Positions 1 to 9,480 of a stretch of 64,000 nt of DNA are shown here, piece by piece. The notes below the pieces were generated by a model. It saw nothing but the letters and a program-made list of their open reading frames with translations, did no database searches and was not told the DNA's origin. The stretch comes from CAZBMJ01 sp964493205 (lineage in GTDB: Bacteria > Myxococcota > UBA727 > JABDBI01). The stretch spans positions 1 through 64,000 of the forward strand of contig CAZBMJ010000006.1 of the NCBI GenBank assembly GCA_964493205.1, written 5' to 3'. Made by a program: the position numbers and the translations under genes. Position 1 is the stretch's first letter. Each line of letters starts with the position of its first letter.

Positions 1-27
1 CCTTTTAAATTTGTGGGGATTGCACAG

Positions 28-240
28 GGACAAGCCGACGGCACGTAGAGAAGGGAAAATACGCATAGGGATGTGTTAAAAACAAAACTCGATTGCCATG
101 ATTCAATAGGTTATGCAAGAGCTCCAATCAATACTTATGGGTAATCATATGAGCGTGACTCGTTCACGGTATCCAGAAAACTAATTTCTACATTGTAAAA
201 TTTTAATTTTCTGAATGCTCTGAACGAGTCAGAGCACTTA
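28..240. repeat. Palindromic repeat element, copy A
   Basis: This non-coding stretch matches, in inverted orientation, the element at 20127-20282. Shared pieces are a block around 28-59 (GACGGCACGTAGAGAAGGG), a block at 69-84 (GGATGTGTTAAAAAC) and one at 108-124 (AGGTTATGCAAGAGCTC). Here about 24 extra bases lie between the last two. Two small palindromes follow at 153-169 and 216-236, each built on a GAACGAGTC core and separated by an AT-rich spacer. The second half also matches the copy at 37456-37500. No coding capacity is seen. It is probably a dispersed non-autonomous repeat; the mechanism is unknown. Confidence 0.7.
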
Positions 241-274
241 GAAAAAGCTTCATTTAGCTAATATATCAAGGTGG

Positions 275-1396
275 CTAGCGAAAAAAATGGGGGATGAAAC
301 GACTCGTATTAGTTGTGATCGGCGTTATATCTTCACGAATACCAATACCTGCCGCAGAGCCGTCAATGATCCATGACCCAATCACGGGATAGTTGCCTTC
401 AAAATTGGGCAAGGCGAATGCCTGCTGAAACACGTAAGCATGCTTATCATAGGGGCCAAAAGTCTCGCTGATGACGTGCTGGTTGGCTATTAGCTGAATG
501 TTAGCGCCTTCACGACTTAAAAAAGGTTTACGAATCATTGGACCCTCAATTTCTTCCGCTTTTAGCGACGCAGGAAGCAAATTAGGGTGATTAGGAAACA
601 GTTCCCACAAGATGGCTAAAATTCCTTTATTACTCAACACCATTTTCCATGGAGGCTCAATAAAACTCGTTGGTGCACCAAGGAGGTGACGCGCAAATTC
701 ATCGTTTATCAACCATTCCCACGGATAAAGCTTGAATAAGGTGGTGATTGCTCGCCCTTCCAAATCGACAAATCTGCGGCCGTCCCACCCAATCTCCTCC
801 ATTCCGATGAGATGAGTTTCATAGCCTGCTTGCATCGCGGTATCTAGGAGATAATGCAAAGTCTGTGCATCTTCTTCGCTATCTAACATGCCAGCAAAAT
901 GAAGAGGTTTAGACATGGCGGAGAAATTTTTCCACGCATCGATAAGTTTTTCGTGAATGCTGTTGAACTGGTCGGCATCGGGATAAATTTCTGAAAGCCA
1001 TTGCCACTGAATAACACTGGCCTCAAGCAAGGATGTTGGCGTGTCAGCATTGTACTCAAGCATTTTTGGTGGATTCACACCATCGTAGGCCAGATCAAAT
1101 CTTGCGTAGAGACTTTTATCACGAGCACGAAAGCTATTCTCAATCAGCTCGATTGCCTTAGGAGGGATGTTTAAGCGGTCATAGAGTTGGTGGTCAATGA
1201 CAAATTCCACGGCTTCTAAACAAAGATTTTCAAGTACTTGGGTAGCATTTTCAAGTTCGTCGATTTCTTTAGCCGAAAATTCGTAGGCAACCGATTCATC
1301 CCAGTATGGCTCGTCGTTAATACTATGGAAATGAAAGCCCAGATGTTCAACGGTTGCAGGCCAGTTTGCTCGTGGCTTTTGTTGGACGCGGCGCAT
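275..1396 (-). CDS. ygiC: Glutathionylspermidine synthase-like ATP-grasp protein (YgiC type)
   Basis: The 373-residue product resembles the YgiC/YjfC branch of the glutathionylspermidine synthase C-terminal family, an ATP-grasp carbon-nitrogen ligase fold, and is close to the usual length of about 386 residues. Visible family features are the N-terminal YWDES segment, LEYNADTPTSLLE (acidic metal and substrate region) and the C-terminal FLSREGANI and GSWIIDGSAAGIGIRED blocks. Its substrate is not established even in E. coli. It sits one base downstream of the ygiB-like gene on the same strand, reproducing the enterobacterial ygiBC pair. Base composition is visibly more GC-rich than the rest of the window and a dispersed repeat lies just downstream, so acquisition by transfer is likely. 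Confidence 0.85.
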   Translation of the reverse strand: MRRVQQKPRANWPATVEHLGFHFHSINDEPYWDESVAYEFSAKEIDELENATQVLENLCLEAVEFVIDHQLYDRLNIPPKAIELIENSFRARDKSLYARFDLAYDGVNPPKMLEYNADTPTSLLEASVIQWQWLSEIYPDADQFNSIHEKLIDAWKNFSAMSKPLHFAGMLDSEEDAQTLHYLLDTAMQAGYETHLIGMEEIGWDGRRFVDLEGRAITTLFKLYPWEWLINDEFARHLLGAPTSFIEPPWKMVLSNKGILAILWELFPNHPNLLPASLKAEEIEGPMIRKPFLSREGANIQLIANQHVISETFGPYDKHAYVFQQAFALPNFEGNYPVIGSWIIDGSAAGIGIREDITPITTNTSRFIPHFFR

Positions 1397-1397
1397 G

Positions 1398-1673
1398 TCA
1401 TGACCCCGAAAAAAAGTTTAACGCACGTGAACCAAATCCACCGCGAGTTATAGAGGTGCCTTTATTACGTAGTTGCACACCTGGCCTGGGAGAAAAAGAT
1501 ATCCTTGGTCTTCCATGGCGAACCTTTTCTGATGGAGCACAATTCCCTTCGCCATAGTTTTGTTCGCATTCTTTAATATTGGCAAATGAGCCTGGTGACT
1601 TATTATTGCATGCTGACAAATAGACAAAGCTAGAGCCTATTAAAACCAGCTCAATGACTTTTGATCGTTTCAT
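1398..1673 (-). CDS. ygiB: YgiB-like (DUF1190) lipoprotein, short form
   Basis: This 91-residue protein starts with a basic, hydrophobic leader and a lipobox-like LSAC, so it is probably an outer-membrane lipoprotein. After this come a FANIKECEQNYGEGNC segment and a C-terminal ITRGGFGS motif. Both match the conserved ends of E. coli YgiB, which is about 220 residues; the low-complexity middle is mostly missing here. It precedes the ygiC-like gene by one base, so the two are almost certainly co-transcribed. The function of the family is unknown. The GC-richer composition is shared with ygiC and points to joint transfer. Confidence 0.75.
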   Translation of the reverse strand: MKRSKVIELVLIGSSFVYLSACNNKSPGSFANIKECEQNYGEGNCAPSEKVRHGRPRISFSPRPGVQLRNKGTSITRGGFGSRALNFFSGS

Positions 1674-1921
1674 AATTCAACTCGTTCACTCCACCCATTG
1701 TTCTGTTTCTCGCGCCTTCTTTTGTTACACACCATTTCGCATAATATTTTATATTCAATAGATGTTCTCAACATAAGATAATAAGTATATATCACTCAAT
1801 CAAGCCTGTAAATACACAAATCTTCCCACGCAAAAAATAATATTAATGTAAGTAAAATCAGGTAATTAATGGTTATTATTTTTTTAATTTTTTTAAAAAG
1901 TGAACAAAAAACTACACATAT

Positions 1922-2767
1922 TTAAACATTTTTAAACAATAATTTACTTAAAGAATCAAAAATAGGAGTTTGATTTTCAATTAATAAATTTTCTTGCTCA
2001 AAAAATACTTTTTTATAACAATAAAATGGTATTTTAGGCCATAAATGATGCACCACATGAAAGCTATGAGCCATTGATATTAAATATATTAATTTACCAT
2101 ATATAACATTAGAATTTTTATATCTTTCATGAGTGCTATGAGGATGGTGGGGGATATAATCTAGGAAAAATGCTAAGAAAGCATTAGCCAATATGCTAGG
2201 AAGAAGCCAGGTAAAAAACAAAATTTTTATAGAGCTTAAGCTTCCAATAATAAACATTAATATTATAAAAATTAGCACAGTAATAATAGAAATAGCAAAA
2301 ACTGATCGCGCAGCTCTTTTTTTGCTGGTAAAGAAAAACCAATAATAATAGGGCAAAATAGTTAAGCAGTGGCCTAGCACTTGCCAATAATTGCTGCCAT
2401 GAACCCAAAAGTCTGGGTCTTCTTTACCTTCATTAGTATGAGCATGATGAGTAAGATGAATAAAAGCAAAGCTATGAAAAGGGCCAAGAAGCATTAATCC
2501 CATCATATAACCAATACAAATTTCTAAAGATTTTAAGGAATAATATTTGCCTTTAATATTGCCATGAGCCGCCTCATGAAAAGGCGTAAAAGCCATATAC
2601 GATAACACTAAATTAATAAAAAAAGCTAAAGCTAGAGGAATAAGTTTTAATGCAGCTACTACTAAGCATACAATAAAAGCAAAAAAGCAAATAAAAGCAA
2701 AAAATATAGTGGGCCATGCAATAAAACCTGCATGTCTTTTACTAATTACTTGGTCAATACTAGCCAT
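1922..2767 (-). CDS. Membrane fatty acid desaturase / hydroxylase family protein
   Basis: This 281-residue integral membrane protein has the three histidine clusters of the fatty acid desaturase superfamily: HEAAH at residues 64-68, HLTHH at 104-108 and HVVHH near residue 240. These bind a di-iron centre that inserts double bonds or hydroxyl groups into acyl chains or carotenoid-like substrates. Hydrophobic segments lie at about 15-60, 85-105 and 150-200. It is the last gene of a probable three-gene operon with a phosphopantetheinyl transferase and an unknown protein, with gaps of about 45 bases. That hints at modification of a carrier-bound acyl chain. The exact substrate cannot be told from sequence. 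Confidence 0.85.
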   Translation of the reverse strand: MASIDQVISKRHAGFIAWPTIFFAFICFFAFIVCLVVAALKLIPLALAFFINLVLSYMAFTPFHEAAHGNIKGKYYSLKSLEICIGYMMGLMLLGPFHSFAFIHLTHHAHTNEGKEDPDFWVHGSNYWQVLGHCLTILPYYYWFFFTSKKRAARSVFAISIITVLIFIILMFIIGSLSSIKILFFTWLLPSILANAFLAFFLDYIPHHPHSTHERYKNSNVIYGKLIYLISMAHSFHVVHHLWPKIPFYCYKKVFFEQENLLIENQTPIFDSLSKLLFKNV

Positions 2768-2812
2768 AATTACCCCAAAAAAATAAAACCAATAATTTAT
2801 ATATTAAATTAA

Positions 2813-3391
2813 TTATTTTATCTCAAATATTTTAAATGGTTTTATATGTGATTCATGCTGACAAAGTGCCCCTTCAAAATCATACTTATCACCAAAAAAA
2901 GTTATTTGATAAAATAATTGGTTTGCTAAACCTATTTTAAAACCATTTTTCTTATGCTTAACAACAATTTTCGGCAAAATATTTAATAAGTTGCCTCCTA
3001 AAAACTTGATAAAAGCTTCTCTTGCTGTCCAAGCTTTAAAAAAATCAGATTCCTGTTCTAGATCACTAAAATATTTTTTGGCTATTTTTTCATGAATATC
3101 TTTAAGGTCTCTATACTCAATATCGATCCCAATAGGGTTATTTATGCTTATACCTAGTGCTAAATACGATTTTGAATGGGATAAATTAAAATGAATAGCG
3201 CTTTGGGAAATGAAAGGCTTTCCATAATTATTAAAAGATATATTATTTAGTTCAAAATCAGTAAAATACTGTAATAAAATTTTTCTAATAGTATCATCAT
3301 GCAAACTACTTTTATTTTTTTTATAATTACTCAATAACCATATATGATTATTTTTTATTAGATCTTCATGATAGCTTTTAATTAGACACAT
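2813..3391 (-). CDS. 4'-phosphopantetheinyl transferase, Sfp/HetI-like
   Basis: The 192-residue product carries the Sfp-superfamily signatures. These are an FNLSHS block near residue 68, GIDIE at 88-92 (acidic magnesium ligands D90 and E92) and WTAREAFIK at 121-129, matching the usual W-x-x-K-E-A-x-x-K with K replaced by R. Such enzymes move the phosphopantetheine arm from CoA to a carrier-protein serine. No carrier protein or polyketide gene is visible in the window, so the partner must lie elsewhere. It sits between a desaturase and an unknown gene, all on the minus strand. Confidence 0.85.
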   Translation of the reverse strand: MCLIKSYHEDLIKNNHIWLLSNYKKNKSSLHDDTIRKILLQYFTDFELNNISFNNYGKPFISQSAIHFNLSHSKSYLALGISINNPIGIDIEYRDLKDIHEKIAKKYFSDLEQESDFFKAWTAREAFIKFLGGNLLNILPKIVVKHKKNGFKIGLANQLFYQITFFGDKYDFEGALCQHESHIKPFKIFEIK

Positions 3392-3433
3392 ATAGTAAGT
3401 ATAATTTATAATTAATTTTTCACAAGCACCTTT

Positions 3434-4405
3434 TTAATTAAACTTAGTTTGATTAAGTGAAGTTATAGATAATAAATCACAAAAATTTAATTCTTTTTCA
3501 TTATCTTGTATTTCAATGAGATTTATTTTTTTAGAAACTTCTATAAAATCACTGTTAATTTCTACTAAATCACCACTAACGGGTTTTTGTTCGTTATTAA
3601 ACTTAAGCCAATAGACAAAGTTTAACTCTCCAAAATACATATCTAAGTAAATATGATAATAACGAGTGTTTATATCGATCCCACAAACTGCTTGTTTGGA
3701 TTTGTTTTTGAGCCTATAGGCTGAAAATAATTTTATTTTTTTTATGGGCCAACAAATATTTTTTTCTGATTCAGACTTAAAAAATAAAAATTTATTACCA
3801 TCTTTGCACGCTTCATTAGCAAATTTATGAAATAATAATATATCTTCAGAATTGCATTCTTTTATATTTCTAATCTGTTTTTTTAAACCATCATTTTGAT
3901 ATATTTGCCAAAGCATAAGCACTACAGCCTGCACTGGATTAAGTATTTGGTCATTTATTTGATAATTATTTGGCCAGGAAACTAGCTTGCAGGCCAGCTT
4001 CATAGCTAACAAAGCCTTAGAAGAGTTATTAACATCACGTACAAATTTATGATTGAGAGATGAAGGCTGATTTAACTTAGATTGGACTACAGATAAAATA
4101 TCAAAAAAATCAGGTCGCTGGGTTACATCTTGTATTTGATGAAATAAATTAATATCAAAATTAAGATTATTGGCAAAGCTATAAACTTCTTCTTCTAAAT
4201 CTGCTTCTAAATATCCTGATTTAATAGTAGAATTACCAAAAAGGCTGACATTTTCTAAAGTAGCTTCTGTTTGAGCTAAAACAGCCGCTAAATGATAAAA
4301 GTCTTTATTACTAGAATATTTTTTTAAGGCGATTTTGTTTTTCATGGATAAGCTCTTAAATAAAGCAAGCTTACCAGAACCCATAAAATAGAAAAAATCA
4401 TCCAT
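3434..4405 (-). CDS. Hypothetical protein upstream of phosphopantetheinyl transferase
   Basis: I do not recognise this 323-residue protein. It has no signal peptide or clear membrane helix, is mixed helical in the first 200 residues, and has a lysine-rich and then beta-rich C-terminal part with alternating aromatic residues. Its start lies 14 bases from the 3' end of tRNA-Arg, so it may be read from the tRNA transcript. It is followed after 42 bases by the phosphopantetheinyl transferase and then the desaturase. The shared strand and tight spacing suggest a common acyl-chemistry role, which is inference from context only. Confidence 0.6.
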   Translation of the reverse strand: MDDFFYFMGSGKLALFKSLSMKNKIALKKYSSNKDFYHLAAVLAQTEATLENVSLFGNSTIKSGYLEADLEEEVYSFANNLNFDINLFHQIQDVTQRPDFFDILSVVQSKLNQPSSLNHKFVRDVNNSSKALLAMKLACKLVSWPNNYQINDQILNPVQAVVLMLWQIYQNDGLKKQIRNIKECNSEDILLFHKFANEACKDGNKFLFFKSESEKNICWPIKKIKLFSAYRLKNKSKQAVCGIDINTRYYHIYLDMYFGELNFVYWLKFNNEQKPVSGDLVEINSDFIEVSKKINLIEIQDNEKELNFCDLLSITSLNQTKFN

Positions 4406-4419
4406 AAAGATAATTTTTT

Positions 4420-4496
4420 GGCGCGCTCGGAAGGATTCGAACCCACGACCCCCGAAACCGAAGTCCGGTGCTCTATCCAGCTGAGCTACGAACGCA
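4420..4496 (-). tRNA. tRNA-Arg, anticodon TCG
   Basis: On the minus strand a full cloverleaf can be drawn. The acceptor arm GCGTTCG pairs with CGAGCGC, the D-arm is GCTC...GAGC, and the anticodon stem CCGGA/TTCGG encloses the loop CTTCGGT with anticodon TCG. The T-loop is TTCGAAT and the CCA tail is encoded at 4420-4422. One T-stem pair is a T-T mismatch. It reads CGN arginine codons. It lies 12 bases downstream of tRNA-His and probably shares its transcript. Confidence 0.93.
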
Positions 4497-4508
4497 AAAA
4501 TTTAAAAA

Positions 4509-4586
4509 TGGGGTGAGTGAAGGGATTTGAACCCTCGACCCCCAGGGCCACAACCTGATGCTCTAACCAGCTGAGCTACACCCACC
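4509..4586 (-). tRNA. tRNA-His, anticodon GTG
   Basis: The minus-strand cloverleaf has acceptor GTGGGTG paired with CACTCAC, anticodon stem TCAGG/CCTGG with loop TTGTGGC (anticodon GTG), T-loop TTCAAAT and an encoded CCA at 4509-4511. The extra G at position -1 is encoded at 4586 and faces C73, the normal bacterial identity pair for HisRS. This differs from the G-1-less tRNA-His of several alphaproteobacterial groups. A hisS gene lies in the same window. Confidence 0.94.
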
Positions 4587-4655
4587 ACATTGACTACTTA
4601 TAACAATAGCTTATTCATGAAGCGTCAATAGGGTTTAACAAAATATTTAAAAGGT

Positions 4656-5510
4656 ATGAGTATGATTATTAGTGCTCCTAATGAGCAAAATTGGGCTGGA
4701 TATTCAACTAGCGAACAAGATAGTTTAAAGCAAAAAAAAATTATGCGCACGATGCTAAACACCATCGTTGATTATGAATTGGTACAAGCTAATGATCACA
4801 TAATGGTAGCTATTTCTGGTGGAAAAGATAGCTATACCCTGCTTGATTTGTTAATAAAATCTCGAAAAAAAGCTCCTTTTGAATTTAAAATAACCGCTGT
4901 GCATTTAGATCAAGCTCAACCAGGCTACGATGGGCACGCTTTGGAAGCTTGGCTTAAAGATAATCAAATTAATCACCTAATCATAAAAGAAGATACTTAT
5001 TCTATAGTAATAGATAAAACAAAGCCTGGGGGCACCTACTGCTCTTTATGTTCTCGTTTACGCAGAGGCATACTTTATAAAATCGCTGGGGAAATAAAAG
5101 CTAATAAAGTAGCTCTAGGACATCATAGAGATGACGCCATTGAGACTTTATTCTTAAATTTAATCTATGCCGGCAAATTATCAGCCATGCCACCAAAATA
5201 CTTAACTGATGACGGTTTATACTGGGTTATTAGACCACTCATAGAAATCGCTGAAAAAGATATTATTGCCTACGCTAAGCAAAAAAAATTCCCTATTTTG
5301 CCCTGTAACCTATGTGGCTCACAAGATGGCCTTAAAAGACAAAAGATGAAAGAATTGCTTGATCAGTTAGAAGTAGAAAAACCAGATGTTCGATCAGTTA
5401 TGCTGCATGCCTTAAAAAACGTCTCTGCTAGTCATTTGATGGACAAACGCTTTCTTGACGATGAACATAATAAACCTAAAAGCCGAGTAAAACTTCCTAT
5501 ATTGGCATAA
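4656..5510 (+). CDS. ttcA: tRNA 2-thiocytidine biosynthesis protein TtcA
   Basis: TtcA is an iron-sulfur PP-loop enzyme that thiolates cytidine 32 in the anticodon loop of some tRNAs, including tRNA-Arg species. The 284-residue product shows the PP-loop SGGKDS at residues 54-59 and two Cys pairs, C129/C132 in YCSLCSR and C217/C220 in PCNLCGS, which hold the [4Fe-4S] cluster. The GHHRDDAIETL block typical of the family is also present. The length is normal. It is divergent from the tRNA genes and convergent with a broken TraB/GumN-like gene. Confidence 0.93.
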   Translation: MSMIISAPNEQNWAGYSTSEQDSLKQKKIMRTMLNTIVDYELVQANDHIMVAISGGKDSYTLLDLLIKSRKKAPFEFKITAVHLDQAQPGYDGHALEAWLKDNQINHLIIKEDTYSIVIDKTKPGGTYCSLCSRLRRGILYKIAGEIKANKVALGHHRDDAIETLFLNLIYAGKLSAMPPKYLTDDGLYWVIRPLIEIAEKDIIAYAKQKKFPILPCNLCGSQDGLKRQKMKELLDQLEVEKPDVRSVMLHALKNVSASHLMDKRFLDDEHNKPKSRVKLPILA

Positions 5511-5523
5511 AGATACTTAAGTT

Positions 5524-6377
5524 TTAATATTTAAGTACCGATAGCCATTTTTTATCTGTTTGCTCAAAACCAAGATTACGTAAGTGATATTCAAAATCTC
5601 TCATATGAGCTGCCCCATAAATAATTACAATTTTTTTATCGCCGTTTTCTAAGGATTCATTAAGTTTATTTTTTACAACCGCATTTCTTCTAAAATCTGC
5701 CACACCAGATTCACTAGAATCAAATAACATAGCTGGTTGAAACCGCCCAATCTTAGTCGCATATTTATCATTTTCACAAACTTGTTCAAGATTTTTTTCT
5801 TTACTACATTTATCAAGCAACTTATCTAACTCACTTGCAAGTTGCTCACAACTTGGCACTGATACACTAAATATATTAAACATAGAAAAACGTTCTATCA
5901 TATCTTTATTTTTATTTATAGTGCGAAATTTTTCCATACTAATATCAGCATGAACATACATATTATTTATGTCACTTGTTGGAATAAGCTCTAGATATTC
6001 ACCTTGGCTTATTAAGCCTAGTTCTCTTGCTTCTTTAGCATATATTTGATTTTTTTTCATGTACTCAACTACACAAGGTGTAAAAAAACTATAATGCTTT
6101 TTGGTTTCCCATTCTTTCATGAAAATTACCCACGCTTACATAAATCACAAGATCTTGATCTTTAAGTACATTATTAATCTCTTGATAATAAGTTTTATCA
6201 CCCGCACCAAATGCACTTAACATGGTTATTTCTTTGCCATTTAAACCATATTTAGTAACCTTAGTCTGTAAAGCAAAATTACCCCCTCTAAATACTGCTC
6301 TCTCATCTGATCTACAGCATAAGATAAAGATCAATAGAAACAAAAAAATATATTAAAATAAACACTTTAAATTTCAT
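5524..6377 (-). pseudogene. TraB/GumN-like lipoprotein gene, frameshifted
   Basis: Three reading frames together spell one protein. An ATG at 6377 begins a hydrophobic leader (MKFKVFILIYFF). The frame is lost at a run of seven T and continues from 6343 with a lipobox-like FILCC and a GDKTYYQEINNVLKDQDLVIY block. That frame ends at 6089, while a third frame (6120 to 5524) continues with EARELGLISQGEYLELI, VHADISMEKF and a C-terminal IIYGAAHMRDFEYHLRNLGF block. The order fits TraB/GumN-type domains, where the expected early His appears as Gly in SAFGAGDK. At least two frameshifts make this a probable pseudogene. Sequencing error in homopolymers is the alternative. Confidence 0.6.
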
Positions 6378-6450
6378 AATAAATTACACACCAATAAGCA
6401 AGTTTAAATACATATATCATACATAAATCAACTGTCAATATTGGCTTAAT

Positions 6451-9400
6451 TTATTTAACTTCATCAAAAAAACCTAAAGCTAGCAAAATATTCTGTGCAC
6501 CTAAGGGAGTGATCCCAACAGGCGTTTCTTCTTTGTCATATATAAAATAATTCTTATTAATGCCATGTTCATCATATAAAGTAGCCATAATAACTTTCCA
6601 TGTAACATCCTCATTATCATTACCAATTGTAATAGCCTTAGAATTAAATAAGTATTGTACTCGATTAATAATATCTTGAGGTTTGAAATAAGCATAAAAT
6701 AAATCTAAGATACTTTGAGCATCTAGAGTTAATAAATTATTATCAATATTATTAGCATTGAAATCTATGGACGGTTTTTCATCATGGGTAGCTAAACCAA
6801 CAAATTTATCTAAAATACCTTTAACATAATAAATATCATGAGGATCTTTAGCTGAAGTCAAAAAATTAACTACATAGTTAATGGCCACCTCTTTTTCTTT
6901 TTGTAACTGTTCAAATAAAAAATTTTTAAACTCTTCTAACAAACTTTCTTTTGAAATAGTTGCTTCATCAATAACTTTATCAGCAGATAGTAAACGATAA
7001 CTATGTTCAATAGCATTCCATTTACCTGTAGGGCACGTTGTTAAGTTAAGAAGTAATTGTAATATAAAATTAAATTTCTCAGATTTATTAGATAATTCTA
7101 ATGCTTTATTTATAATAATATTAAATTTTTTTTCAATAATTTTTTCTGGTTTTTTATCAACTAAAGACGCAATAAAATTACTGTCTAACAAATCAATTAA
7201 AGTATTAAAGTCATATTCTTGAAGCATGCTATTAATTGAAAATTCTTTATTAATTAATAATAAATTATTAAATTCTTCTATCATAAATTTTTTTAAATTT
7301 TTTACATCATCTAAATTAATAATTTTTTCTATAATAAAATCTTTTTTATAGGTCATTAATTCAGCTGAAATACTTATTGATTTACTTAAAACAATATGGT
7401 TATGGACTAATTTCTCTTCACGCTTTTTAAGCATATTTTTGTAAACATTAATAAAATTTTTTGGATTAGTTTCATTTTCAATAGACAACAAAAGAACAAT
7501 TATTTTTTGGACATCACAATGTTCCTCACCAAAACGATCAGCTAAAAAATACATTAAATTTATAATATTTTTAATAGACCATACCTGTATTTTTTCATAA
7601 GGTAATTCCAGCAATTTATTTGATGGATTTTTATGAGCAAAATAAATAGATAAAAACAACGCTTTTTTTGATTCAAAAACATTATCACCATTTATTATTT
7701 TATTTAAATAATTAAAAAAACTATCATTTAAATAAAATTCAAAATAACTATAAACACCACTGAAGTAATTATCATTATTATCTATAAAAAAATAATATAA
7801 TTTATTAATAATAAATAATTTTTCTTTATCATTAAATTCATCAAAATTTATTTTTAAATTCATCATATAATTAAATTCATCAACATAATTTTTTTTATTT
7901 TTTTCCATATGATTCATTAAAAATATAAAAAAATCTTTTTTAGATAAATTTTTCTTAAGCAAAAAAGTAAAATAATTAAAAATATTATTAATAAAAACAA
8001 AAGAATAGTTATCATTATAATTTGCAATATTTTTAAGAACAACATTAATTATATTTTTGTTAATATTATCATCAAAGCTATATTTTCTCATTATTTTTAT
8101 TAAATAAACCAACTGTTTTTCATCAATATTTTGATTTTCAATAATTTGTTTAAATATTTCATAAATTTCAACTTTTAATATTTCATGTATACTTGAATCT
8201 TCAAAAAAACTAAATAATTCTAAGGCTATTTTACTTGTAGGTTTGTTACGAATAAATGAAAGAATATTTTTGATCACTTTCTTTTTTAAATCATGATCCG
8301 CTAATAAATAATACTTTTTTAACTCTTTTAAAAAAATTAGTTGAATAGATTTTTTTTGATTTGGTAAAAATAGAGTAAAAATTTTATTTTCATAAATTTT
8401 AATATTATTTCTAGATAAATTTATGAAATTAGCTATATTTTTTTCATCTAAATCATTGTAATTTAAAAAAGATTTTAGTAAAAAAGTTTCATAATTATTT
8501 TCAAATTTACTTTTTAAAATAGACTCAAAATCATTTTCTATTTTACAATTAATAGATAAATAAATATAACTTTTAAATATTTCTTTTTCATAACTTAAAA
8601 AAAATTTATCATTTAAATATTTTTCTATTTCAACATAATTATTAACACAATTTATTTTTTTTTCTTCTAAGTTTATTTCATTATCTAATAGGAAAATATC
8701 TCCTGAATAATTAAATACATTATTTAACTTAGCTTCTTTTATAAAAGATTTTCTTAAACTAAAATCAAATTCTTTATACCCAGCTAAATACATATTAGCT
8801 TTATACATATATAATTTATATTTTTCATGTTTCTGTAAAGTATTTTTAACACTTAATAAGTTAAAATTTTTACATTTTTTAATCATATAAGAATATACAG
8901 TAAAAACTTCTTTATGTAATTCAAAAATAAAATCTTTTTTAGTCACATTTTCCAACAAAATCATTAAACAATAAGGAGACTTATGTAAAAATTTCGTGAA
9001 AAAATTTTTATACATTAACATTTCTTTTTCTCTACTAACAAAATGACTAAGCAGATGAAAAGAATTTAATATAATATGGTTATTAATATTTTTATTAATA
9101 TTATCTAAACATATATTACATATAATTGATTCATAACTAGGAAAATAAGTTTTAATTAGTGAAAAAGCAAAATCTTTAATTTCTGTTTCTAATAAAACTT
9201 TATTTTTAGTCTCAAATAAAAATAAATTAGCTACATTATTTTTAAAGCCAAAATCATAGTTATTTAATTTTTTTAAAATAGTAAAATAATTACTAACCCA
9301 TTGCTCGCTTAATAAATCATTAACAACCTCAATTACTTTATCCTGATTTTTTGGGGAGCTAATTTCAAAAGCTTTAAGAGTATTATTTTGGGTAAAAAAT

Positions 9401-9480
9401 AGTAAACTAAGTATAAAAAAAATATGTGTCATATGGTATAAATCTTTAGAAGTTAAATTAGCCAGCATTGTCTTAAACAT
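6451..9480 (-). CDS. Large exported hypothetical protein, Asn/Lys/Phe-rich
   Basis: The 1009-residue product is not recognised. A positively charged N-terminus followed by a hydrophobic stretch at about 18-40 (FFILSLLFF) looks like an uncleaved or late signal sequence. The remainder is predicted to be helical throughout, with no obvious catalytic motif, very rich in Asn, Lys, Ile and Phe, and with recurring leucine-spaced helices that could form a HEAT-like solenoid (inference). The DNA is extremely AT-rich even for this window. It stands alone between a broken gene and the E2-like acyltransferase. A host-directed structural protein is possible but unsupported. Confidence 0.7.
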   Translation of the reverse strand: MFKTMLANLTSKDLYHMTHIFFILSLLFFTQNNTLKAFEISSPKNQDKVIEVVNDLLSEQWVSNYFTILKKLNNYDFGFKNNVANLFLFETKNKVLLETEIKDFAFSLIKTYFPSYESIICNICLDNINKNINNHIILNSFHLLSHFVSREKEMLMYKNFFTKFLHKSPYCLMILLENVTKKDFIFELHKEVFTVYSYMIKKCKNFNLLSVKNTLQKHEKYKLYMYKANMYLAGYKEFDFSLRKSFIKEAKLNNVFNYSGDIFLLDNEINLEEKKINCVNNYVEIEKYLNDKFFLSYEKEIFKSYIYLSINCKIENDFESILKSKFENNYETFLLKSFLNYNDLDEKNIANFINLSRNNIKIYENKIFTLFLPNQKKSIQLIFLKELKKYYLLADHDLKKKVIKNILSFIRNKPTSKIALELFSFFEDSSIHEILKVEIYEIFKQIIENQNIDEKQLVYLIKIMRKYSFDDNINKNIINVVLKNIANYNDNYSFVFINNIFNYFTFLLKKNLSKKDFFIFLMNHMEKNKKNYVDEFNYMMNLKINFDEFNDKEKLFIINKLYYFFIDNNDNYFSGVYSYFEFYLNDSFFNYLNKIINGDNVFESKKALFLSIYFAHKNPSNKLLELPYEKIQVWSIKNIINLMYFLADRFGEEHCDVQKIIVLLLSIENETNPKNFINVYKNMLKKREEKLVHNHIVLSKSISISAELMTYKKDFIIEKIINLDDVKNLKKFMIEEFNNLLLINKEFSINSMLQEYDFNTLIDLLDSNFIASLVDKKPEKIIEKKFNIIINKALELSNKSEKFNFILQLLLNLTTCPTGKWNAIEHSYRLLSADKVIDEATISKESLLEEFKNFLFEQLQKEKEVAINYVVNFLTSAKDPHDIYYVKGILDKFVGLATHDEKPSIDFNANNIDNNLLTLDAQSILDLFYAYFKPQDIINRVQYLFNSKAITIGNDNEDVTWKVIMATLYDEHGINKNYFIYDKEETPVGITPLGAQNILLALGFFDEVK

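Noticed and set aside
1238..1557. Plus-strand frames over ygiC and ygiB
   Set aside because: They are shadows of the two minus-strand genes, which have family matches.
5511..5540. Hairpin between ttcA and the broken TraB-like gene
   Set aside because: ACTTAA/TTAAGT can pair, but there is no T-run and it overlaps coding sequence, so it is not called a terminator.
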